NCBI GenBank assembly: GCA_024803745.1
Contig: JANJXV010000154.1
Span: 1,116,001-1,180,000 of the forward strand
Reading direction: 5' to 3'
Length of the DNA stretch: 64,000 bases
DNA from: Megascapheus bottae
Lineage: Eukaryota > Chordata > Mammalia > Rodentia > Geomyidae
Every line of letters begins with the position of its first letter. Within the stretch, counting starts at the first letter, position 1. This document shows, piece after piece, positions 32,047 to 43,750 of the stretch. A program made the translations under genes and the position numbers. The notes under the pieces were generated by a model. It made no database searches. It was not told the DNA's origin and saw only the letters and a program-made list of their open reading frames with translations.

Positions 32047-32120
<74 letters not shown>
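31960..32120. repeat. (TC)n microsatellite with flanking CT-rich DNA
   Basis: Nearly pure TCTC from about 32041 to 32120, preceded by mixed CT-rich sequence. It directly abuts a reverse-strand SINE, so it probably grew from that SINE's A-rich/GA-rich tail. Confidence 0.95.
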
Positions 32121-32124
<4 letters not shown>

Positions 32125-32300
32125 CTCCAATCCTTAGGCTTGAACTCAGGGCCTGAGCTATTTTTGCTCAAGGTTAGCACTCTACCATTTGAACAACAGT
32201 GCTGCTTCTGGCTTGCTCTTTTCACGTAGTATTGAGGAATCTAACCCAGGCCTTCATCCTTGATAGGTTAGCACTCTACCACTAAGCCACACAGTCAGCT
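32125..32300 (-). mobile_element. ID-type SINE
   Basis: ccttaggcttgaactcagggcctgagc, gcactctaccatttgaacaacagtg and gttagcactctaccactaagcc are readable. The (TC)n lies at its tail side. Confidence 0.82.
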
Positions 32301-32589
32301 TTTAGAGGTTTCTGACAAAGGTTTTCCTACATGCTATTATTTCTTCTGTGAGTGCTCTTAATGCTTGCTGAAGGTTGACTTTGTTTAGAAGACTTACCCT
32401 AATGCTCCCATATACAGAGATTCTATATATAGCTAAATGTTTTTCATTACTCAGAATTTCTCTATTGTGTATGTTCTGAAATGTACTGAAGACTGACTTC
32501 TGATTAAACGTCATTGCACATTTGTTGTATTCATTAGTTTTCTTTTCTTCTATGGGAATCAGGTTTGTGATGAACACAGAAGTATGCCT

Positions 32590-34520
32590 TCCAGGTCAAA
32601 CACTTTCCACATTTGTAATATTCATAAGGTTTTTCTCTCCTATGTGCATTTTATACTTAGTCATGCGTTCATGATGGATTTTTCATATTCTTATATTCAT
32701 ACGATTTTTATCCTGTGTCTGTGTGGTATCATGCAAACTCAACTATGAGTTCTTCAAAAAAATTTCCCTTTCGTTTTATTCATAGGATTCTATCCTGTGG
32801 GTGTTTAGTGATAAATCTTGACTTGTGCCTTCTGGGGAAAAGACTGAACATTTGCTACATTCATTAAGGGTTTTATCTTGTGTTGGTTCTGTGACACAAG
32901 CTGAGTTTTCTTCCACAGACTAAAAAGTCTTTCCTATTTATTACATTGCTAAGGCTTCTCATATGTGTCAACTCTCTTACGCTTCCTGAAGGGTGAATAC
33001 TGCACGAAAGACTTTCAACTTTGGTTATATTCCTAGGGTTTCTAATATGTTTGAATTCTGTTATGCCTCCTTTAATGTGACTTCCATCTGAAGGTCTTAC
33101 CACATTTGATGCACTCGTACAGTTTCTCTCCTGTGTGTGTTCTCTGATGCAATTTGAGGGAAGACTTCCATTTGAAAGACATTCCACATCGGTTACATTC
33201 ATAAGGTTTTTCTCCTGTTTGAATTGTCTTATGCATGTTGAGGTTTGGCTTCTGTGTGAAGGACTTTCCACATATGTTACACTCATAAGGTGTTTCTCCT
33301 GAGTATATTCTCTGATGAACATGGAGTTTTACCTTCCATTTGAAAGACTTTCCGCATTCACTACATGCATAAGATTTCTCTCCTGTGTGTGTTCTATTAT
33401 GCCCATCAAGATATGACTTCCACTTGAAGGTCTTTCCACATTTGTTGCACACATAAGGTTTCTCTCCTGTGTGTGTTCTTTGATGCAATTTGAGGGAAGA
33501 TTTCTGTCTGAAAGACTTTACACATTGGTTACATTCATAAGGTTTCACTCCTGTGTGTATTCTCTGATGAACACGAAGTTTTCCCTTCCCTTGGAAAGAC
33601 TTTCCACATTCATTACACTTATAAGATTTCTCTCTCCTGTGTGTGTTATTTCATGAACTCGAAGGTGTATCTTCTGGGTGAAAGACTTTTCACATTTGTT
33701 ACATTCATAAGGTTTCTCTTCTGTGTGTCTTCTCTGGTGCAAAGTGAGGTATGTTTTCAGTCTAAAAGTCTTCCCACATTTATCCCATTCATAAGATTTC
33801 TCTTCTGTGTGAGATCTCTGATGTGTGCTGAGAGCTGAATTCTGGGCAGAAATTTTATTACGTTCCTCATATTCATAAGGTTTGTCTTCTCTTGGAGATC
33901 GAGGTTGGAGCGTCAGGTCTGACTTCTCAGAAATTAATTTTCACACTTGATGTACGCATCACATATCTCAGGATATTTGCTCTCAGGTATTGTAAGGCGT
34001 ATTTCATTACTGAAAGATTTCTCACATTCACTACATATATGAGGAGTCTCTCCTGTGTACATTTTCGGATGTGTAGTGATGGTCGGTGTTAAGTACAATA
34101 TTTTTCATTACACAGTACATTTAGCAGTTTTCCTCCCTCCCTGAAGAATTTCTTGGGCAGGGAGAACAGAATTATGATACTGCAGATCTTTTGGACTGTC
34201 ACAATCATGAATAAAATGCTCTGAATATCCGATGGATTTTTTAAGAACAGGAGACATACGAGATCTATATGCAGCATGCATCTCATCAGGCTTAGGAGAC
34301 AGAAGCATGTTCTGACACTTAATGAACTCCTCAGTCCTCACCCCTAAGTTGTTACCGTTATTACTAATCAGCTCTGGATTATGTGTAGAGCTCAAATTTA
34401 AAGTTGTTGCTAATCTCACGTTTTCCTCCACTTCGATACTACTTGCAACTGCTACTTCACAAAGACATTCATGTGGACTTTCCTGGCAGGTCTTGAACAC
34501 ATTTTCCATTACCTGGACAT
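32590..34520 (-). pseudogene. Terminal zinc-finger exon, broken
   Basis: Begins after acceptor tgactcattttag (exon start 34520) in the phase left by the KRAB-b exon (reads DVQVMENVFKTCQESPHEC). The linker is open until TAA at 34108. Degenerate fingers follow (33650-34090, several Cys/His lost), and a 2-base GA gain near 33635 shifts frame. Six near-consensus fingers then read from about 33630 to 33110 (for example [19 protein letters not shown]). A finger cut at [15 protein letters not shown] (33072) is followed by eroded fingers to about 32590. HTGEKPY linkers are clear. Confidence 0.87.
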
Positions 34521-35444
34521 CTAAAATGAGTCATAGAAAAAAAGACACAAACATACATGAGATACAAATATTCCTTACTGTAAAGGTAATGACTTTACTT
34601 TCCCATCCTAAGTGTTAGATATTTTAAAATATAAAAGTGGAAATTGATTTGTGAGAAATATATGCTTTTCTCCCTAACATATTAAGAAAATGATATTTTA
34701 CAATGACCAATAATGTTTTTCTGTGTTTTAGTTCTCTTTTTATATCACAGGAAATATTTATTGAAATTACCCATCTATGTATTGCTACAGTTTTAAGCTG
34801 AGTACTACCAATAATATACCTGCAGCTGTTTTTTTTCAAATACTGTTTTGTTTATACATTGAGGAATAGCTGCCTTTCTTTTATTTTTGAGAAATAATCT
34901 AAATACTGTGCTGTTTTGCATCTTTTTAAAACTTTCTTCTCTTTTCTTTTCTTTTTTTTGTAGTTCATAGGCCTCGGTCCTGTCCCTGAACACTTCAGCA
35001 GAAGACTATTACCCCTATCCTAGAGCTACATCCCCACATACTCTTTTCTAGAGTTATCTACAGATAAGAGTCTCAGGTCCTGAGTAGCAGATAGGATTAC
35101 CTTACCCAGTTTCAATGCTGTTTGCTTATTAACCATTAAGTGAGGAACACGAATTTTTTCTAGATTCAGCGGCCACAAGTTTGGTTTATATGTCTGTTTG
35201 CCTTTGATCCAAGCAAGAACGATTCTTGAGAGTAAGGACTTACACCTATATCCCTTCAGTTACAACTTCTCACTAAAGTCTCAATTTAGGTATTTGTGGG
35301 AATTTTGAAATTTGTTTCTTTCCATTTGAAGTCTTATAAAAATTCCTTTTCTAACACTCCTGTCCCTCAGAACCATGGAAGACCAGAAAATCCCCAGCTC
35401 ATTGTCTAGTTAATTTTCTTATGTTGATTGAAACTTTGTTGTTT

Positions 35445-35625
35445 TTTTTCCTTCCATTCCTGGGTTTGAACTTAGGACCTAACCACTGTCCTTGGGTTTT
35501 CTCAAGACTAGTACCCTACCAATGAATTCATTACTTCTGGCTTTTTCTATGTATGTGGTAATAAGGAATCAAACCTGTGTCTTTGTGCATGCTAGGCAAG
35601 CACTCTACCACTAGGCTCAATTTCT
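35445..35625 (-). mobile_element. ID-type dimer SINE
   Basis: Reverse copy: ccattcctgggtttgaacttaggacc, tgtatgtggtaataaggaatc and gtgcatgctaggcaagcactctaccactaggc. Confidence 0.85.
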
Positions 35626-35757
35626 GGTGGAAAGGTCTAGTTCTGAATACCAGTCTCTTCCTACCAGCATAAAGATATTATCCTTATCAGAGAATAATGC
35701 CCTGACTTATTCCTTGTTTGCTCAATCATTTATAGTCTCAGTTTTAAACAAATGAAA

Positions 35758-35831
<74 letters not shown>
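35758..35831. repeat. (TTTC)n microsatellite
   Basis: About 18 tandem ttct units. It sits at the tail end of the reverse-strand B1-ID SINE that follows, consistent with growth from the SINE's A-rich tail. Confidence 0.97.
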
Positions 35832-35834
35832 GTT

Positions 35835-36058
35835 TTGTGGTCATGGGACTTGAATTCTAGACCTGGCTGTTCTTCCGGAGCTGTTCAGCTCAAGGCTACT
35901 GCCCTATGTCTTTAGCCTCAACCCCACTTCTCATTTTCTATTGGTTCATTGGAGAGAAGAGTCTAAGGTGTTTTTGTGATAGGTCAGTCTTTGAACCTTG
36001 ATCCTCAGATCTCAGCCTCCTAAGTAGCTAGGATTACAGGCATGAGCCACGGGCTCAT
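35835..36058 (-). mobile_element. B1-ID composite SINE
   Basis: Well preserved reverse copy: gtggtcatgggacttgaattctagacctgg, ctgttcagctcaaggctactgccc, ttgaaccttgatcctcagatctcagcctcctaagtagctaggattacagg. Confidence 0.9.
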
Positions 36059-36159
36059 GGCTTTCTCATTTTATTTTGTTTCACAGTGATTTCTACAGAG
36101 AAATCTAACTTTAACTCTACTGCCACAAAGAATTCATCATATCACCCTATGATTCTTGG

Positions 36160-36330
36160 TGCCGGGGGTTTGGGCTAGCATGCACAAAGACCTGGTTCAG
36201 TTCCTTGGTACTACATACAAAGAAAAAGCCAGAAGTGGTGCTATGACTCAAGAAGTAGAGAGCCAACCTTGAGAAAACCCAAGGACCATGCTCAGGCCCT
36301 GAGACCAAGCATAGGCTTGGGAAAAGAAAA
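36160..36330 (+). mobile_element. ID-type dimer SINE
   Basis: Forward copy: ctagcatgcacaaagacctggttcagttccttgg, agaaaaagccagaagtggtgctatgactc, ending ccctgagaccaagcataggcttggg and an A-rich tail. Confidence 0.8.
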
Positions 36331-36474
36331 TGATTCTTGATTCATTCACAAAGAATTCCATAGGTTCCACACAGGATTTAGGGTAACTAAGAATATTATT
36401 GCTCAGTACATCACAACATGAACTTACCAATGGGGCTCAGGCTCCAACATCAATATGAATATGCATTCACTCAC

Positions 36475-36564
36475 CTGTGATATTCTTGTCAGAGGAATTT
36501 CCTATCCAGAATTCTGTACAGTGCTCTAGCTTGTCAATTAATACAGGTTTGGGAACACAGGGCC
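36475..36564 (-). pseudogene. KRAB-b/C-box exon of the zinc-finger pseudogene
   Basis: 90-base exon: acceptor tctaatttacag before 36564 and donor gtgagtg after 36475. In the phase carried over from the A-box exon it reads GPCVPKPVLIDKLEHCTEFW, matching the family pattern G-x-C-I-x-K-P-E-L-I-F-K-L-E-Q-G-x-E-P-W. No internal stop. Confidence 0.88.
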
Positions 36565-36719
36565 CTGTAAATTAGAAACAGTAGAGAATTATTGCTTATG
36601 CTGTGTCATCATTGCTTTAAGTTCGCAGACATCCTACTCACATGTTATGTATTAAATCTTTTTTCTCATTTCTCACTGGCTCCATGGTTGACTCTTCCCC
36701 AGCTCTGGATTCATTTTCT

Positions 36720-36990
36720 ATGGCATAAACTTAGCTGTCTTGCTCAAGGCTAGAAAAATACCAGTTTGAGTCCCAGCTCCACTTACATGCATAGGTCTTC
36801 ATGCATGCTAGGCAAGCACTCAACAACAAAGTCAAACTCTTGACACTCCACTAACATTTTTGAGGGGTTACTTGGAGTTATAGAGTTTCATGGCAATTTT
36901 TATGCCATTGCTGGCTTCAAATTAGAATTCTTAGATTTCTTCCTCCTGAATATTTTAAGATTACAGGCATGAAACATTGCACCTAGTGCC
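36720..36990 (-). mobile_element. Mosaic of worn SINE pieces
   Basis: catgcatgctaggcaagcactcaacaac (ID left end) and attacaggcatgaaacattgcacc (B1 end) are recognisable with eroded sequence between them. Confidence 0.6.
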
Positions 36991-37241
36991 AGGTTTCCAT
37001 TATAAACTCACTGTTTAGTGATTTGTAGATCCTATTTCCAATAATGATATATATTCTATTCTGGATGGTTTATCCACTTACAATTACTGTGTAAGTTTGG
37101 AATGTCATCTCCATTAGAGGAAACATAATTTAGAACTGTTGTCAAAGTATCCTGAATGTATCCTGAAGAATGAGTACAAAATTACCTTAGGTTTTCTTTA
37201 CAAAGTAATGATACTTCTCAGGGCCTGGAATCTTTCATTTA

Positions 37242-37481
<240 letters not shown>

Positions 37482-37587
37482 TTAGCACTGAGTTATAAAC
37501 ACACCATGTCTGGAATTTTATTCTTTTTTTGTTGGAATTGTATTCCTTTACTTAAATGTTTAGACTTACATGAAATATTGACCTGAA

Positions 37588-37745
37588 AAGCTTAGGGATG
37601 GTGCCTAGGCCCAGAGTTCAAGTCCCAAGACCCACAAAAAAATAAAAAGGCAAGCCAGGTGTTGGTGGCTCACGCCTGTCATCCTAGCTACTCAGGAGAC
37701 TGAGATCTGAGGACCATGGTTCAAAGCCAGCCTGGCACAAAATTC
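37588..37745 (+). mobile_element. ID right end plus B1-ID left half
   Basis: aagcttagggatggtgcctaggcccagagttcaagtcccaagaccc with A-rich end, then gccaggtgttggtggctcacgcctgtcatcctagctactcaggagactgag: a clean B1-like 5' end. Confidence 0.82.
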
Positions 37746-38017
37746 CATGACACTCCTTTCCAATTACCCACCATAAAATGTTTAATGGCTTGTGGCATAT
37801 CATGGGAGAGCAATTGTGGTATCGACAAAAATAAGTCGAGGGAGTAGATTTAGGTTATAAATGGAATTATTCCATTGAAAAGGAACTACATTATATGATG
37901 ACATATGCTGGTACTGTGAGATTATTGCAAAATCTTAGGGTATCAAGTAATAATACTATGAAGTACACCCAGAATGTTAATGTTCTATGTCTGGCATAAT
38001 AATCACTTGGGGAAGAA

Positions 38018-38275
38018 ACTTTTTTTTTCTTTTTTTTGGCTGGGGGATTTGTAAGGCTTGAACTCTGGGCCTGGGCACTGTTCCTGATCTCTTCAACTCA
38101 AGGCTATCACCCTACCGATGAAGCCACAGTGCCATTTCCCATATTCTAGTGGTTAACTGTAGATGAGAGTCTCATAGACTTTCTAATGCGCAGGCTGGCT
38201 GAACCAAATCTTTAGATATCAGCCTGATATCTGAGTAGCTAGGATTACAGGTAGAAGTCACTGCACCTGGCAAGA
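38018..38275 (-). mobile_element. B1-ID composite SINE
   Basis: Reverse copy preceded by a T-rich tail: aaggcttgaactctgggcctgggcactgttcc, ctcttcaactcaaggctatcacc, agtggttaactgtagatgagag and ctgagtagctaggattacagg. Confidence 0.87.
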
Positions 38276-38369
38276 AATTTATTTCTTGCTGTTTTATACT
38301 ACAAATTTACTGTATGTTTTACTTTTTCAAAAAGACTGAGGATGTCCTTTGTTCTGTATATAATGGGAA

Positions 38370-38505
38370 GAGGGGTAGGGAGCTGTGAGCAGAAGAACTG
38401 AGGGGCAATACTCAGGGTAGGACAATAGCCTTAAACTAAAGAGCTCACGGCCCAAGATCCAAGCCCCATGACTTTCCCCACTACCCCACAAAAAAAGGGA
38501 AAAAA
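38370..38505 (+). mobile_element. ID right-half SINE fragment
   Basis: cttaaactaaagagctcacggcccaagatccaagccccatgac, ending in an A-rich tract. Confidence 0.65.
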
Positions 38506-39254
38506 ATTGGAGATTGGAGAGGATTTTCTAAAAAGAATATATAGAAATAGTAGTTCAAAATGTAGAAAGAAGTTCAATATTAACAGTCATGAGAAAAATT
38601 AAAATTACAATGAAATCATTACTTTAAATATGTTAATATAAATATAGTTTTAAACAAAAAGATCCACATACACACAGACAAACACACACACACACACACA
38701 TACAATAAAAGAACTTTCAAAGTCTATTACTGGGAAGGTAGTGAGAAGAAGTAGAACTTTGGAATAGTCCTGTAAGGAATATAAAGCAATCAAAAATTGC
38801 GTGGAGAGTGCTAAAAAAGTGCTAAATATAGAAGTACATAGAAATATGGTCCAACACTTCTATTTCTAGATTTGTACCTAATGGAAGAGAAAGCAGAGAC
38901 TAGAACAAATATGTGGAGAATCCATTCACAACTATTAATAATAATCAAAAGATACAAATATGCAAAACAATTCATTGAAAAGGAAGAACATTTTACTATA
39001 TTTTACAGATGAATCTTGATTACAGTAAACTAAAAATACAGCAGTCATAAAGGAAGAGCTAGGGTATGTTTTCCCTTCCAGAGCTTCCAAGGATCAACAA
39101 ACCCTTAGAGCCAAAAAGCACGATGGTTCCAGAGAATGGAGTAGAGAGGAACAGGTGCAGAATGTTTAATGATTATACATGGAAGATGAAAATTGCTCTA
39201 GATGGATAGAATGAAGAGAGAACTGTACCCTAAACAATGGTTATTTAGCCACAC
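38506..39254. other. AT-rich DNA, no gene seen
   Basis: Only a short (CA)n run near 38673-38702 is notable. No coding or repeat similarity that I can name. Confidence 0.65.
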
Positions 39255-39800
39255 AGGATGGGACACACCTATACTCCCTGATCTTGGGAAACTCAAGAAG
39301 GATTTCTAGCCATCCTAGATGCATGGAAAGATCTATCATAAAAACTAATGTAGAGGGGCTGGGAGTTTGGCATAGTTGTAGAGTGCTTGTATGAAGACGA
39401 AGGTTCAATTCCGCAGTACCACATACACAGAAAAAACCAGAAGTAGTGCTGTGGCTCAAGTAGAAGATCACTAGGCTTGAGGAAAGCTGAAGGACAGTGC
39501 TCAGACCGAGTTCCAGCCAAAGGGCTTGTTTAAAAAAACCCAGAAAGCTGAGCATGATGGGGTGGTGGCTCACTTCTATAATCCTAGATACTCAGGAGGC
39601 TGAGATCTGAGGATCAAGGTTTAAAGCCATCCTGGCACAAAAAGACCTGAGACACTTATCTCCAATTTACCTTTAGAAAATGGGAAGTGGGGCTTGGCTC
39701 CAGGGTAAGGTGGTAGCCTGGAGCTGAAGAGCTCAGGGATAGTGCCCAAGCTGAATGCAAGATCTATGACCCACCAAAAAAAGAGAAAAAACAAAAAATA
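39255..39800 (+). mobile_element. ID-type SINE followed by B1-ID SINE
   Basis: About 39358-39545 is an ID-type copy (ggctgggagtttggcatagttgtagagtgcttg, ggttcaattccgcagtaccac, gtgctgtggctcaagtag). About 39545-39800 is a B1-ID copy (gagcatgatggggtggtggctcacttctataatcctagatactcaggaggctgag ... gagctgaagagctcagggatagtgcccaag). Confidence 0.85.
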
Positions 39801-40239
39801 ATATGGAAAAATTTGGATTCTATGAATTTTATCAGGCATATAAATGTCTTTTTTTGCTGTTGAAATAACAAATTGTATGGAAACATTTTAAAAGTTTTTA
39901 CCTAGAAATGTACACCACAAATGGAATTAATAACAAACACAAAATATGCAAAAGATACAAATTATCACAATATGGGTATCCTGCTTTTGTATCTTTTCAC
40001 TGACTCCTCTTCAAATGAGTCACATATTCTGAATTATTTCTCCCAGTCGATATATGCCACACATGTTAGCTTGTACTGAACTTCTTGGGAAATCAAAAGC
40101 AAATACTAAGCAAATGTGTGTTAGATTTTGTCAACAGTGATATTTCAAATATAAATCCCTACTCATTGCATTATTTAATATCAATGCCGGAATCTAACTT
40201 ACACTGGCAGAATCTTCAATCTTTTGAGAATCTTCAAAA

Positions 40240-40542
40240 GGGTGTGTAAATATTTAGGATCGTTATGTCTTCCTGGAGGAGAGATCCCTTTAGTAGTATG
40301 TAGTAACCTTCTTTGTCTTTTCTTACTATTTTTAGTTTGAAGTCTATTGTATCTGATATGAGGATGGCAACTCCAGCCTGTTTATGGGGGCAGTTAGCTT
40401 GATAGAGTTTATTCCAACCTCTCACTCTCAAAAGATGATTGTTTTTGGGTAGGATGTGTCTCTTGAAGACAGCAGAACGATGGCTCTTGCTTTTTGATCC
40501 AACTAGACAGCCTATGCCGTTTAATTGGAGAGTTAAGTCCAT
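40240..40542 (-). pseudogene. L1 ORF2 amino-terminal endonuclease fragment
   Basis: 102-codon open frame starting MDLTLQLNGIGCLVGSKSKS and containing KQAGVAILISDTIDFK and QEDITILNIYTPF, the start of the L1 apurinic-like endonuclease. The catalytic centre further downstream is absent because the element is cut at 40240. Confidence 0.85.
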
Positions 40543-40819
40543 TGATATTGAGAGTTAGGATTGAGAGATATTTATTAGTTCCTACCATTTTTAAAAGCTT
40601 TTAGTAGGGCCTGTGTCTTGACAGTTCTTGTGGTCCATAGATGGTATGCTGTTTAGGTTCCATTTCTTTCCCTATGTTGCATTTATCTTGGTTTCCTATG
40701 TATAGAGCATCTTTGAGAATTCTCTGTAGTGTTGGTTTTGTTTCGACATATTGTTGCAGCTTTTCCCTGGAATGGAATGTTTTTATTGTTCCCTCAGTTA
40801 TGAATGAGAGCTTAGCTGG

Positions 40820-41824
40820 CTACAGTATTCTTGGTTGGTAGTTATTTGATTTAAGGGCATGACATATATGCTTCCAGTCACTTCGTGCTTGCATGGTCTC
40901 TGCTTTGAAATCTGGGGTTATTCTGATTGGTTTGCCTTTATAGGTTACTGATCCCTTTTCCCTGGCTGCCTTTAGGATCTTTTCTTTGGTTTCTATTGAT
41001 CCAGTTCGGATCACAATGTGGCAGTGGGATGTTCTTTTCTGGTCAGGCCTGTTTGGGGTTCTAAAAGCTTCTCGTATCTGGATGGACCTGCCCTTCTGGA
41101 TATTTGGGAAATTCTCTGAGATGATTTCCTGAAGTATATTTCCAATACCATTGACCTCTCTCTCCGCGCCCTCCTCAATACCAACTAGCCTTAAATTAGG
41201 CTTCCTAATTGTATCTTGAAACTCCTGAAGTGCTCTCTCATATTTCCTAGATTTGGATTGACTCATTTTCTGTTCATTCTCTATAATAACTAAATTATCT
41301 TCAGCCCCGGAAATTCTCTCCTCTGCATTGTCTAACCTGCTATCAAAACTATCTACTTTATTTTTCATCTCCCTTGCTTCTAATTGCTCATTTTTGATGC
41401 CTTGCATCTCTTGTTTTAGATCATGTATGGATTTCTTTATCTCCTTGATTTCCTTTTGAGTGGTTAGCTCAGTAGCTTTATTTTCTTTGGACATTTGCTG
41501 GAGTTTGGTCACGTTTTTATTTGTGGATTCTTTGAATTCTTCCATCTTTCTTTGAAAAACCTTTATTATGGCCTCCTTTATGGCTTCTTCTTTTTCACTT
41601 ATCACTTTGTTTATGCTTTCCTCTTGTTCAGCTATGTCTTCCTCTATTATCTCTTTCTTTATATTTTCACATTTTCCATTAAGGATGTTTATCAATTGCA
41701 TTTGTGTAGCACTTGGAAGACTCTCCTCTAGGTTTGCCAGTGACTGTTCCATTGTCTGTTTACATTGTGTGGGGGATGTTGTTTCTTGATTTGACATTTT
41801 TCTTGAGTTTCTTGTTCTGCCCAT
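40820..41824 (-). CDS. L1 ORF1 protein, 334 codons, carboxyl end truncated by stop
   Basis: Trimeric RNA-binding, nucleic-acid chaperone component of the L1 particle. Order: short amino terminus (MGRTRNSRKMSNQ), Glu/Lys-rich coiled coil (about residues 40-190), RRM-like domain (about 200-290, RPDQKRTSHCHIVIRTG) and carboxyl domain (ARSDWKHICHALKSNNYQPR). It ends at TAG after QPRIL, where L1 proteins continue with Y-P-A-K-L-S-F. About 70 further codons follow the stop. The only ORF1 here open from start to that stop; the 6626-7626 copy is frameshifted. Confidence 0.85.
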   Translation of the reverse strand: MGRTRNSRKMSNQETTSPTQCKQTMEQSLANLEESLPSATQMQLINILNGKCENIKKEIIEEDIAEQEESINKVISEKEEAIKEAIIKVFQRKMEEFKESTNKNVTKLQQMSKENKATELTTQKEIKEIKKSIHDLKQEMQGIKNEQLEAREMKNKVDSFDSRLDNAEERISGAEDNLVIIENEQKMSQSKSRKYERALQEFQDTIRKPNLRLVGIEEGAEREVNGIGNILQEIISENFPNIQKGRSIQIREAFRTPNRPDQKRTSHCHIVIRTGSIETKEKILKAAREKGSVTYKGKPIRITPDFKAETMQARSDWKHICHALKSNNYQPRIL

Positions 41825-42382
41825 TTGACAATGGGAGCAAGATTACTACTAACTACGATTATAGTTTTTCAGATATAACCAACCTAGACCTCTGTAGCTG
41901 GCAGACACTAGATGTTCGCAAGTTTTGATTGGTATTATCACTCTTTCTTTTTGTGCACTTACAGACCAGTCTAATACAACCACTGATAAGCGATTTATAA
42001 CCAAAGCAATAAGCCTCTCAATCCAATCTCTATTGTCTTTAAGTCCCTCTGAGCCTAGAGAATAATTAACCACCTACATATACAATATTGCTCAACAGCC
42101 ATCAAGTGTAGATTCGTGCAGTATAAGGGTTGAAAGACCAGCAGAGGTCCAGAGATAGAAAAAAGAATGAGAGAGTTCAGGGGTGGTACAAGAGGATTAA
42201 CGTAGGAGTGTAAGAATATTGTAGTAAAGAAGAAAAGGTATAGAATAAGGATAACTGAAATAAGTTGGTAAGTAGGTAGCATATTTGAGTACAAAGTTTG
42301 GAAAGTATTAGAATAAAACTCATGTGTTGCTGCACGTCTAGCTCTTAGCCTAACCAGTGGCCTCACAGTGAACCATGGGATG

Positions 42383-43748
42383 GATCTGTTTTTCTTGTCT
42401 ACGTTGAGGGAAAGGGGTATTTCACAAGATGCAGAAGTGAAGATTTCAGAAGCAAATGCTGTGAGTGAATGAGCTCGTAAAAAGCATTTTTATTTTCTTT
42501 TATTTTCTACCAGTTTTGGGGCTTGAATTCAGGGCCTGAGCACTGTCCTCGGGTTTTCTCACGTCTAGCCCTCTGCCACTTGAGCCACAGTGCCACATCT
42601 AGATTTTCTATCTATGTGATACTGAGCAATCAATCCCAGATCTTCATGGATGCTAGGCAAGCACTCTACCACTATGCCAAACTCTCAACGCTGACATAGT
42701 AATTATAAAGTCATCAGTATCATATCAAAATATCCTTTCTCCTACAAAGAATGAACACTTATCTATATGTGTAATGCTTTTTTTTAATTTCACTAATTCT
42801 CCTGTGTTTTTCCCTCTTGCATATTTTACACATGACAGCAAAGCAAATCATCAATAAAAAAGTGATTAGGATACAGAAACCTAATAATATCCTAGTAGAT
42901 TGACGTCAAAAATATGTGCAAGATGCCCTGTGTGTTTGACCTAGTGGTAGAGTCCTTGGCTACCACGCAAAAAGGCTCAGGTTTGATTCCTCATTACCAC
43001 ATACATAGAAAACGCTGCAAGTGGTGCTGTGGCTCGGTGGGACAGCTAAAGCCTAAAAAAAGCCCAAGAACCATGTTCACACTCTGAGGTCAAGTCCCAA
43101 GACTACCAAAAACAAAAAAAATTCGACAAGGGGCAAAATGCAGGCAGAGAAGGCACTGTGAAGCAAATGTTTTGTAAAGGTAGAGGGCAATATTGACCCT
43201 TAAGTTTGGATCTTACCTAAGAAAGTCTCCTTGATCCTGAGACCAGACTGGTAGTTGGGCCTAGTGGAAGATATTGGGATTGGACAAATAAGGTGTGCTG
43301 TTTACTACATCCACATGTATACTGTGAGATTGGAGGAGAGATTCAGCCTCCAGTATGTCTTTGGTGAGGTCTTCTCTGAGCAAGGATCTTTGGTCATTGG
43401 GCCCTGAAAGGTGACCCTGCCTCCCTCACAATGGAACAGAATATGGAACCCTGGTAACCAAGCCACTGTAACTAACAACCAACTCAAGCCAGCTCACTTG
43501 GCCTTTGGCTCAGGAGGAAGAAAGATGTTCCTGTGCTGTTGCCAAAGGTCAGGAAACTCGAGTCTCAGGCATGGAAGTTGTGGATGTCTTACTCGAAGAT
43601 GTACATGCTAGATCATTGCCAAGCCACAAATCCAGTATAACAGGCCTTTCTCTAAGAAGAAGGCCAGGAAAATCCAGGGCAACCAGATGAGGTATATTTC
43701 TAAGAAGAAATGTATTTGACCCCATCATCCTCCCCACACACTACAACT
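42383..43748 (+). repeat. 1.37-kb amplified block, copy 3 (arm B)
   Basis: Same content and same L1 junctions as 762-2136 and 8184-9550, including SINEs at 42512-42695 and 42932-43121 and the exon-like frame at 43505-43690. The 110-codon frame open at 749-1081 and 8171-8503 is not open here. Confidence 0.88.
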
Positions 43749-43750
43749 TT

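Larger units (their letters stand above)
34521..36474. other. Intron of the zinc-finger pseudogene, with SINEs
   Basis: SINEs: about 34960-35110 (partial, minus), 35445-35625 (ID type, minus; caagactagtaccctaccaat ... ggcaagcactctaccactaggc), 35835-36058 (B1-ID, minus) and 36160-36330 (ID type, plus). The (TTTC)n run is at 35758-35831. The rest is AT-rich. Confidence 0.75.
40240..42382 (-). mobile_element. LINE-1, 5' part (leader, ORF1, start of ORF2)
   Basis: Minus-strand L1 equal to 6048-8183. The low-coordinate side is cut at 40240 by the duplication boundary, leaving only the start of the ORF2 endonuclease. The 5' leader ends at about 42382 against block copy 3, the same junction as in arm A. 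Confidence 0.9.

Noticed and set aside
33471..33838. Plus-strand Phe/Leu-rich frames
   Set aside because: Antisense shadows of the zinc-finger repeats.
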